NCBI GenBank assembly: GCA_027579435.1
Contig: JANBPK010000979.1
Coordinates: 22,002-42,120, forward strand
DNA from: Candolleomyces eurysporus
Taxonomy: Eukaryota > Basidiomycota > Agaricomycetes > Agaricales > Psathyrellaceae
Direction: 5' to 3'
Length of the DNA: 20,119 nt
Part shown: positions 9,394 through 18,227 of the stretch, piece by piece
Layout: every line of letters starts with the position of its first letter
Position numbering within the stretch: position 1 is the stretch's first letter
Notes under the pieces: model-generated
What the model was told of the DNA's origin: nothing
Seen by the model: the letters and a program-made list of their open reading frames with translations, nothing else
Databases searched by the model: none
Made by a program: the position numbers and the translations under genes

Positions 9394-10830
9394 AATGCGA
9401 TGCCTTTAGTGAGGCCTTGAGGTGTGGATAANCACATCTGGTACTCTCTGCGTGCGNCGCNTTCCTACCCCCGGTAATATTTATCCGTTTTCAACTTTAA
9501 GTTTTCACTTTTCCCAGCCGCCTTTCGCTCACCCCATTCNCTACTGTATTTATGGCTCATNCAGCTTCTGCTGGCATTCTCGTTACCTGTGAATTCTTAC
9601 TGTATGTATCATAGCCCCTCGACTGCGGCTTTGGATATGTACATCGTCGGTCGGCTCGGTCAAGGATGCACGTCGATATCGAATCATCNATGATGCGTTT
9701 TGTACTTTACTTTACTTATCAATCTACCCCCTCTCTCNGCTTCGTGATGGATCTGCTACGCAAGCATCGTAGCCNAAAAGTATGGCCCAGACGATGATGG
9801 CTGAATCATGAGCACACATCGGTCAAAGTGGNCAGCACTGTGGCCAGTTGCTTCCCGCCCTCCTGGACCGTCTGGCCCGACCACAATATGCCGTAAAACC
9901 TTCATGGAGAGGTCGACGTTTGAAGTTCCGGGGCAAGTGAATTGAATAGAAACTCCCTTGTACGTCTCCTGAGAAGGCCAGCGAGATTCCTAAGGACACG
10001 AAGGACTCGATCGACCGAGAGCTCGACGTCCGAGCCCAAAGGACTGATGGCAATAACTACAAATCAAGCCATCCTATGGACAAGTTTAGCATNAAGATTA
10101 TCATGAATAGCACGAGTAAGCCCTGCTCGGATATCGAGGTCCGTTTTCGACCTGGAGGGCCAGGCCGCCGAGTCACTGGGCCGAATATATGAAGTGGGAG
10201 AGTACCATACCACCGGTACCCACCGATTAATCTAATACGTGATTCAACTTCGCAGCTCGTCGAGGTGAGCCACCGGCGCAGTCTGGGGGATGAGAAATGT
10301 ATGACTACTAAGTAATGGTACAGCGCGAAAACAAGTCCATGGAGGTGAGGTGTAAGCAAAAACTGAAACTAAAATTACACTTTACGAGAGGAAGAGATAC
10401 CCCATGATGAGGCAGAGGGAACAGTCACGTATGTAGATGTCGTTGCTTGTATATACAATCAGAGCAAAAGAGAGCGAGAGAAAAGATGCGAAGAAAAGAG
10501 ATCATCACCGACGACAGTCACAGCTCGAACACGAGGCGTCAACCAAGATAATACTAATACACAGTTTGGGAATGGAACTAGATAGAAGAAACAAGGAATC
10601 ATAAAGTGATAGTCGAAATCCAACTGCCATCAAGATGAACAATGGGGTAAGCCAAGATGAAGGTAACTAGTTATTGATGATATGAACCTGGTTTCGAAAT
10701 AAGCCCAAAAGAAAACTGGGTGAAAGATATTGATGTCATCCAAGAAGAAACNGGAAANAGAAACACTCCAGTGGGTTCACGCAAGGAGAGAGAAGGGTGA
10801 GGGTGGGCGCACCCATATCCTCCCGTTCGT
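9394..10830. other. Intergenic space between convergent genes
   Basis: This holds the 3' ends of the PPOX gene (plus) and the zinc-finger gene (minus). The minus-strand open frames at 9823-10053 and 10057-10359 have no recognisable domain and no shared splice logic, and I do not call them genes. The part from about 10370 to 10680 is purine-rich and AT-richer than the flanks, as expected for untranslated sequence. No tRNA-like cloverleaf was seen. Confidence 0.5.
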
Positions 10831-13280
10831 TCAATCCATGTCCATGTCCATTTCCATTTCCATGCCATCCCATTCCTCTTCCCTCTTGGTCACAGGANCC
10901 TTCCTCATCCTAGAATCATCCATGTCTTCATCACGATCCATATCGTCATCATCGTCATCCATCCCACGCAGCCGTCGACCAGTCGACTGATATCCATATC
11001 GGCTCGATGAGTACCTGCCCCCATACACATTTCGAGGGGTATGCATGCCCGTCTTCCCGCCATCAACGAAGGCGCCCTTCCTACGAGTGATAGCCCCGCC
11101 ATCCTCCTCGTCCTCCTCGTCCTCTTCTTCCTCGATGACAACATTAACATCCCTATCTCTCCCACCATCTTCCATCATCCCATCCACATCCACACTCTCA
11201 TCATCGCTCGGCGGACTTTCGCTGCTCCCACTAACAGTCCTCCGACTCGCACCATTCGACACGGACCGACTCCTCGACCTTCTTCCAAACATCTGCGACG
11301 ACTGACCGGGACTGCTCCCGCTCCTAACAGAGCTCCTCGGCAACGACCAGCCTCCACCGGATATGACACTCGTCCCATGATTCGAGCCCGCAACCCCATT
11401 GCTATATGGGTACCCGACCAACCCTCCTCCTTGAGAAGACCCCCAACTCTCCGGCGCAGCAATCGACCTATGATTGCGATAGTAGCTTCCGCCGTTCGAG
11501 CCCACACTCCCAAACGCATCGTGATAATGCCTCCCGCCATTCGGAACGGGAACCGGCTGCGTGGCGTTCGTATTCGCCACCGCTGCACCATCGTTGGGAT
11601 TGCCCGTGGCTGAGGCAATTGAATTGGTCCGCTCCCCAATAACAGCAACCCCTCCCGAACTCGTAGTAACCCCAATAAGCCCTGGTCTCACCTGCGTTAC
11701 GACACCCGGGCTAACCCCATAGTCATGCAACCTGGGACCCGTCGAAGTCGATCTAGCAGGCACAGAGCTCGACACAGGGTGACCGTGGCTGTAGGACGGC
11801 GATGGAGCTGTTACACCGCTTGTCGTGCTCCCGTTGCGCCCCGGACCGTGCACAGCTGTCGAGTCATGACTTCCGGACGTGCTTCGGTTCGTGGGAATGG
11901 GCGGTTCTGGAGGAGGCAAGGATCCACCGGACAAAAAGGATGGCCAGAGCGAGCGGTCTTCAGGGAGTGATCGTCCACCTGAGGCGGCGGGGGACATGTG
12001 CGAGAGGATGGCAGCGGCCTGGATGTTCCGTTGAGGTTCCAGAATAACGGTAGGATAGACAAAGGGTAGAGAATATCATTGTCAGCATCAATTAAAGATA
12101 GACAGAACGAACGTAAAACACGAAAATTAAGTAAAAGCTAGTAAAGCTCACCTCCAAAAGTTGTACTTGTTGATGCTTGCTCAGCACAAACTTGGACGCT
12201 TCGCGCCAATGAGGAGTATGCTCCCATCTGTGCTTGATGAGGCAGGACGGGTGCCGGTAGATCTAAATGTTAAGGGTAAGAAGGATAGTACATAGGCCGG
12301 ATAAGGGATATACCAACCTTAGAGCAGGTTTCGCATCTGTGATCCATGCCTCTCTTCTTGCCAGATCTTCCATTGGATGACGATATAGGAATCGGAATGG
12401 CACCATTCTTTTCCTCATCATCACTAGCGACTGGGATGGAACCACCAGAGCCGTCGTTCGACTTGACAGCTGTTTCAAAATTCACGTTACTCGGGGAATC
12501 TAGAGGGAGCTATTGGTAACAGCTTACCAGTCTGGCCGACGGCGGTGCCGTTAACTCCCTTNGGGAGGAGCGGGGGCAAGTGTACGGGAAGCTCCGGTGA
12601 AGGATGCGGACACCTGGCCGGGATACGAAGATGGCGGAGAGGAGGAGAGCGAAAGGCTGGCCAGAGAAAGGGCAGCAGATGAGGATTGCAGCAGGCTCGG
12701 ACTGAATGCGCCGGCCAAATTCGCCCATCAATAAATGATTGCGCATTAATGCAGAAGAGTGCATTCCAGCGGTCGGAAGCATAGTGACACATTGACAAGG
12801 GGAATACAAGGCGCGCTTGTGAGTATTTGACCCATTGTAGCAAAAATGGGGGACCTACGAAGGACGATTGGCAGCCTCCTTCGCGTCGCTGAGTCGCCGC
12901 CTGGTCTTTCCGGTAGACGACAGGCGCCTGTGATGCTTCCCACCGCTGCTCAAACTCGAGGTCAAAGGCACAGAGGTCGACGGGGTGTGCAATGCATGAG
13001 CTGTTGGGACTGACAGCTGCACGGGCTGCTCGATCTTCACCGGAGCGACAAGGTCGGGTAGGTTGCTGGGTGCTTTCCCATCCTCTGCGAACGACAGTGA
13101 AAGCAGGCTGGCAATAGCATCTGATTGCTAGAGAAATAGAGGTCAGAACCATGGCCCACAATGGCAGAAACCACAGATGAAGCGAAACCGCAGCAGACAA
13201 CGTACGTTGAGAGGGGGGTTCCTAGGCAGAGNCTGCGCAGGGTCGTTCATGGCGGTAGGGGGCAGGGCAACGTCGGCCAT
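10831..13280 (-). CDS. C2H2 zinc-finger transcriptional regulator, 6 exons
   Basis: Exons 13280-13206, 13127-12859, 12701-12528, 12469-12318, 12262-12152 and 12018-10831; 655 residues if the N at 12562 is an extra base. One classical C2H2 finger is encoded across the exon 4/5 junction: CETCSK then IYRHPSCLIKHRWEH, spacing C-x2-C-x12-H-x3-H, followed by the conserved fungal extension TPHWREASKFVLSKHQQVQL and EAAAILSHM. A nuclear, DNA-binding role is inferred. The N-terminal third is Ser/Pro-rich with basic patches (KTRRRL, GKKRG). The long last exon is disordered: Ser/Gly-rich, then an Arg/Ser patch (FGRRSRSRSVS), an acidic run (EEEEDEEDEED) and a Met/Asp/Glu-alternating end. Intron 2 is long (157 nt). 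Read literally, the N shifts exon 3 into a stop; without it the frame passes through APAPPKGVNGTAVGQT to a GTAAGC donor, so I treat the gene as intact. Confidence 0.85.
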
Positions 13281-14040
13281 GGCAATCTTCGTGGTCGTGG
13301 TCGTGGTCGTCGATGGCGTAAAGGTCGATGGTGATGGTCAAGGAAAGAGCAGGATTCAGAGGATCATGACAGAAAGAGCCAAAGATTAGTTGTCCAGCCA
13401 CAATTCTTGTTGATACTGATTTCCACGTACTCATTTATTTAGCCGGCTCGGCAATTTCCCTACGCTTGCCTTTCTCGGCCCCTTGTCCCCTCCATCCCAC
13501 AGCACCGACTCCATGCCCTTTGCAACTTTCGAGTCAGTCCTACTGACACAGTGAAGAGCAGCGGTATGTCTCCACAGTCACCCCAGAAATAGTGGCCGCA
13601 CCGGTGGGCAGAACAGACCTTCACAACTGTCACTCGGTGACATCGTAATTAACATCTTGTCGGCAGCGTGTTGTTCAAAAATTTGCATTCATGGCTTGTG
13701 ATTGGCTGGAGAAGACGATGAATGTAGGTTCTCGACGAACATTAATTGCCTCTGAGGCACAGCTCTATTGATCAGAGACACCCGCAGATAATAATAAGGC
13801 AGGCTGCGGACAATACCTTCCGCTGCGCCCTTGCATGTGGGGCCGATGCGTTTCGCAAAGACTCGCGGGTCACCAAAAGGCAATTCACAGGCGCCTTTTT
13901 GGGACTCGAGGAGCCCCTCACAAGGTCACTCCCGTCGTATCCAATAGATAGCAAATCGTGTTAAGAACGTGGTACGTACACGTTGAATTCGTCTCCTATT
14001 GTTAGACGTGCACTATCAAGTGATTGAGAATCTCTCCATT

Positions 14041-14058
14041 GCGAGCCTTGAGGCTCGC
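14041..14058. repeat. Perfect 7-bp hairpin with 4-nt loop
   Basis: GCGAGCC, loop TTGA, GGCTCGC. Two weaker inverted repeats follow within 80 nt: GGGTCC...GGACCC (about 14096-14120) and CCGC...GCGG (about 14119-14131). All lie in non-coding sequence; no terminator role is implied in a eukaryote. Confidence 0.6.
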
Positions 14059-14322
14059 AGATCCTGTCAGAACACATTATCGGCAGCACTTGTAGGGTCC
14101 AAAGGCACTCGAAGGACCCCGCGGCCTGCGGGAGATAATGGCCACCTCCGATTATTGGCACTGGATCGAGGTCAACCGTGAAGAGGTGTACCGTAAACTC
14201 ATGATGATGCCCCGGGAATAATATCGATGAGACGCAGCGAACAACACGACTCCTCCCGAAGTGTGAATAGCAAAAAATTCTTGCCAGGAAAGCTTGATTA
14301 ATCGCTCGCATCTGATTGTAAG

Positions 14323-14377
14323 ATGATGCATTCTCAGGTTTGCAGCGCTAGCCTGGTGGTGACCTGCAGTGCATCAT
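14323..14377. repeat. Imperfect inverted repeat around a 22-nt loop
   Basis: The left arm starts ATGATGCA and ends AGGT (14323-14339); the right arm starts ACCTG and ends TGCATCAT (14362-14377). Eight outer and four inner bases pair perfectly with mismatches between. It could be a small hairpin, or the folded remnant of a miniature element; no target-site duplication was evident. Confidence 0.4.
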
Positions 14378-14615
14378 AATACATTGCAGCCATGGTAGCA
14401 TTGTATTGTCTATCGACGAGGCAATGATACGGCAACGATATCAAGGGTGGGCTAAAATCAGATATACACTGAGGTTAGACTGAGGGACTCGAACAATCCT
14501 CAGCAAGAGACCACCGGCAAAGTTGGATAGAGAATGCGAGATACGGCGAAGCCCAGGATCAGTGTTAACGTTGTTGAAAGGGGCTTGATCGGCATGCCCT
14601 TCACCCTACAATTAC

Positions 14616-15328
14616 TTGACCTCCAAGATTTTGAGATTCCTTCATCTCGACTGTACTTGCCTTTCTTATGGTTCTAAAGATCTAACGACGCGTGTAACAT
14701 CACGAGAATTTTTCAACCTAATCTTCAAATATTCAACTGCCGATTCCAGCAGCCTCAAGGTCTCTAGCTGGCTGCTGGCGCTCCGAGTCCCTCGGCCGAG
14801 GGCCCAAACGTTCACCTGGCATGATAGCCTCAAAAATCTGAAACACTTCAAATATTCCGGTCGGGAAATACTCCCTAATGCGCCTAAATTTCAAAGCGAA
14901 TATCCACTCTCCAGGACGTCACATAGTACGGCTAGATCAACGCTCGTCCGTCACCTCCCGACTTCCTGGCTCTGCTACCTTCATAATTCATCTGGGTCTC
15001 ATAAGGGTGCCGCTATTACTTGATTAAATGGGAGAACATACAACCACTCGCAAATGGTGTCGCACAATTTGATGGCCGAGCCCGCCATCTCCTCGCCAAC
15101 ATTGGGGTTTGGGGGCATCCTCAGCATGAACACCCTATTTCTAGTACAGCGTCAGCATCTCAGCATCTCGCTCTCACCAGAATCACATTATATGAGCTTC
15201 TCTTACTTAATGAGGGGCTAATGACCGCTCGTACCCACCACGACCTGCAGGAGCTGGATATTATATGTGACTCGCCGTCAATTCGGGCTAGGGGGTCCAT
15301 TCTTATGTTCTTTTGGGCCTGCTTTTGA
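14616..15328 (+). pseudogene. Possible remnant of an LRR/F-box-like gene
   Basis: Two adjoining plus-strand frames (14616-15023 and 15020-15328) contain short leucine-rich patterns: KILRFLHLDC, SSLKVSSWLLALRV, SLKNLKHFKYSG and HHDLQELDIICDS. Such spaced patterns are common in the large, fast-decaying basidiomycete F-box/LRR families. I see no F-box, no clean intron joining the frames, and no convincing start. It may be a degenerate gene, part of an unannotated spliced gene, or chance. Confidence 0.2.
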
Positions 15329-15521
15329 CTGGAAACTCATTCTCAGGACGCTTCCAGGTACTCTTATGCCCAATATACTGCCAGACAATTCCTCGAGCAC
15401 ACTCATAGTGTGATTTCCTCAATACTTTCGTTTTAGGATATAATTAAACAAATCTGCTAATATAGCTCAAATAATAACTCTGCAACGAGTGATGTATTTT
15501 GATATGAAGTCCAGGATCCAC

Positions 15522-16131
15522 TCAGTGCTTTGGGAATGGCCCGACCTCACTGGTCACCGAATTACCATGAATATCGCATGTTGGAACGGCGCTAGCACGT
15601 ATTTCCAGGTTCGAAATTGGGTCTTCACCACCAGTCATACCCTTCACATAATTCTCACCAATTATATGGAGCAACCTTGGATCTTCGATTGGCAGACCGG
15701 GAATGATATTCGTTTGCACCAACCGCTATTACGGGTAGAAAATACATGTCAGTCTTAATCCAAAACATTTAATGTCTGAAGCTGTGACGCACCCTGAAAG
15801 CGGCATAAACCCAATCATAGCAGCTCCACCTAGGATCTTCGATTCCAACCTCTCTTAGAACACTATCTATCAACTGCGCGTCGACAGAGTGAGGAACCTT
15901 GCACAGAAGCATGAGACCAGCAAGCCTAGGAGTTCGAGCGCAAGTACTAGAGCCGATGTATTGCCAGATTCCTCCATTTCCCACATTGGTCAGATGGAAT
16001 ATGGTCGCGGTCTGGTCGTTCGGGTCAAACGAGACGACGGGGTTCTTGGGCATCAAGGTAAAAGCTAGGTGGTATGCTGACTCTCTCTGATAGTACCAAG
16101 ACAAGTAGAGCCTCTGCTTGTCGGAAGACAT
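15522..16131 (-). CDS. Uncharacterised fungal protein, paralogue B of a tandem pair (DUF6914-like)
   Basis: Exon 1 16131-15793, intron 15792-15726 (67 nt, phase 0), exon 2 15725-15522; 180 residues. The protein starts MSSDKQRLYLSWYYQ, has YHLAFTLMPKNPVV, a central RTPRLAGLMLLCKV, DPRWSCYDWVYAAF just before the intron, IIPGLP just after it, and TGG near the C-terminus. The same blocks in the same order occur in the gene at 17130-17809, with which it shares the intron position. I chose the ATG at 16131 because it aligns with the start of the paralogue; an in-frame ATG at 16203 would add 24 residues. The pattern resembles the fungal RLY...YHWAL...PK family that I remember as DUF6914, with no known function; this name is from memory and needs a search. 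A TATA-like run lies upstream. Confidence 0.7.
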
Positions 16132-16257
16132 CCCTACAGAAGATTTCCTAAAGTGAGTTGCCGAAAAGATTAGGGTGGCGCAGGCGAGATCCCCCGAGAC
16201 CACTGGAAATTGGAGGGGGGCCGCAACGGTGAGGGGAGGTCGTTTACCGGTCGGGGC

Positions 16258-16268
16258 TTATATATATA
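16258..16268 (-). promoter_or_regulatory. TATA-like element upstream of paralogue B
   Basis: On the minus strand the sequence reads TTATATATATAAG, about 127 nt upstream of the chosen ATG at 16131 and the only such run in the flank. Confidence 0.4.
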
Positions 16269-16269
16269 A

Positions 16270-17129
16270 CTCTACTGCACTGACCTTGAAGAATTCCATC
16301 GCTTACTCCCGCAACTCGTCGCTTGCCAGAGGTATCGAATTGTCCTAGAGGCCACGAACAATCGTGCTTGGACATTGTCCTCGACTTTGCCGAGTAGTTA
16401 GCAAGCCCGGATCAAAGACCATCAACCGTCCAAGCATGCCCATTGCTATGAACAGCCTGAGGGCTGAGGCCTCAGGGAATGACGGTTCATCTCGCTAAAC
16501 GGGAAGTAAAAATTTCTTCAAAGGTGCGGCCTCCCATCAAGATCTGGTCCACCAAGTCGAGGGAATTGGAACTCTCGGGTGGGAGCCTCATGGCAGGCAC
16601 TCTTACACTACTCGAAAAAGTGACATGCATCTTTACATAGAAGTTGAAATTTGGGAGGACGTTCAGAGAGAAAGACTTTCCCTAATGGCTACCGGCGAGT
16701 GTGCCTTGAAGTTCAAGTGTTTGCACTGGTGTGGTGGAATTTGAAGGCCCTTCAGAGCCCTGTGGTATTTGAGCCACTCAGTGACGGTGACGCAAAGTCT
16801 GGCCCTAGGGGATCGTGTAGATTAAGTCGTGAAAAGCCTGTTTTTTCGTTGACCTTCAACTCGACGCGTGCCGCTGCGTCCAAGTCGTGCTGCGAACAAC
16901 TTGGATCCATACACCCAAACAAAAGTCAATAAGATCCTGAGTGCCTCCAAGGCTCTAACTCTACCTGCGCAAGAGAAGATTCCGCCAATAGCACCGCTTG
17001 AACGACGTTGAAGCCATTTTGAACGCCAATGACCCATTGAAAATTCCATGCAAACTCGTACTACCCCTACGCCTCCGACCGCCAGTTCGTGTTTCATACA
17101 TCGACATGTACTAAAAAATTCACATACCA
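16270..17129. other. Intergenic sequence between the paralogues
   Basis: No gene supported. Open frames at 16651-16932 (plus) and 16822-17136 (minus) overlap and have no recognisable content. No terminal repeats that would explain the duplication were seen. Confidence 0.45.
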
Positions 17130-17809
17130 CTAACAATGGGTGGATGAACTAGAACGTCTTCCAGGGTATGCCTTAATTTCACCGTTCAGCCTCTCACCCC
17201 GAGTATTGCAAGCTGGAATCGCATCGCTCTCCTTCGTCCAATACAAACCACCCGTGGCTTCGTCCATGAAGTCCATCCCGACCTTGTGAGCCTCCTCCGG
17301 AGTGCCAGGCAGGGGAGGAATAACACCTCTCCTCACCAATTCCTGTCGGGAAAACCGTCAATCCAAGCTCAAAGGCCCCCGAACGGCTTTTTTTCTCGGA
17401 GAAGGATGATAGCTAAAGCACGTACCTCCACAGCTGCATAAAGCCAATGATTACACCTCCACTCCGGATCGTCATTTACAACGGAAACACCTCCCAAAAT
17501 GTGTCCAATCATCTCCCCACTAGCCCTACTCGGATCGACCTTGCCCAACAACATAACCCCCGCCAACCTCTCCGTCCTCGCCAGTATCGTCATACTCTGG
17601 TACGCCCACACTTGCTTCATGAGGACAGGATCGATAGGATTGGTAACGTGGTAAACGACGCTATTGAGATCCCCTTCCTCCCGTTCCACCCACTTGACGA
17701 CTGGATTTTTCGGTATTAGGAGGAGCGAGACGTGGTATTTGCTTGGGGTCTTTGGGCCTGGAGTTCGACTATGGAACCCAATGTACAGTCTCTTCTTGTT
17801 ACGACCCAT
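17130..17809 (-). CDS. Uncharacterised fungal protein, paralogue A of a tandem pair (DUF6914-like)
   Basis: Exon 1 17809-17426, intron 17425-17343 (83 nt, phase 0), exon 2 17342-17130; 198 residues. It begins MGRNKKRLYIGFHSR, followed by YHVSLLLIPKNPVVKW, VYHVTNP, VWAYQS, RTERLAGVMLLGKV, DPEWRCNHWLYAAVE (end of exon 1), ELVRRGVIPPLPGTPEEAHK and IPACNTRGERLNGEIKAYPG. No signal peptide or membrane segment is seen, so it is probably soluble and intracellular. No catalytic motif is recognisable. It ends in a low-complexity tail (RRSSSSTHC) that paralogue B lacks. It lies downstream of the Dna2 gene on the same strand, and its relation to that gene appears to be position only. Confidence 0.75.
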
Positions 17810-18227
17810 GGGCCACTGCTATCACGGAATGGATTCAGACGGATTCCCTGGAGGTTCGAAAGTAGGGGAGTCACCCATATTCACCACGAATATGTCAGGT
17901 TCAAGTAAGCATTTCTTCCTTTGTTCTACACCTTCGCCACTCAATGGTGGGAATACAAGAACCTGCGATACCGCCTCGGGTGCTGAAGCTTGAAGGCCCG
18001 AACGTGATGATGCCCCTTCCGACTGATAGGAGGTTGCGGTTTAATAATGACTCTGCTTGGTCGACGGCCTCTCCAGAGGTCTCTGTGAATCACTCGTTAG
18101 AATGAATGCCATTTCCACATAAATAATGCTTGAGGTATCTCTAACGGCTATCCGATGCGATGAATGCTAGCTAACAATACACATAGAAATACAATGGCCG
18201 GGGACCCTGGACGCGAGTGGCCACAGA
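17810..18227. other. Intergenic: promoter of paralogue A and Dna2 3' region
   Basis: No gene, repeat or RNA signal supported. This stretch should contain the Dna2 3' untranslated region and the promoter of paralogue A. Confidence 0.5.

Larger units (their letters stand above)
13281..14615. other. Intergenic sequence with several hairpins
   Basis: The proximal part holds the zinc-finger gene's 5' leader and promoter, including a GTGGTC repeat at about 13290-13311. No supported gene occurs in the remainder. The stretch 14041-14140 has several adjacent inverted repeats (listed separately) and a further imperfect one lies at 14323-14377. Confidence 0.45.

Noticed and set aside
10057..10359. 100-codon minus-strand frame with hydrophobic start
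   Set aside because: No family resemblance, no splice partners, and position between convergent genes where untranslated sequence is expected.
10831..10870. Hexameric TCCATG/TCCATT repeat
   Set aside because: It is the coding sequence of the Met/Asp/Glu-alternating end of the zinc-finger protein, not an independent repeat element.
11041..11613. 190-codon plus-strand frame
   Set aside because: It is the shadow of the low-complexity last exon of the zinc-finger gene on the opposite strand.
14470..14530. tRNA-like B box (GTTCGAGTCC on the minus strand near 14496)
   Set aside because: No matching A box, acceptor stem or anticodon arm could be built around it; the flanking CTGAGG/CCTCAG pairing is a simple hairpin.
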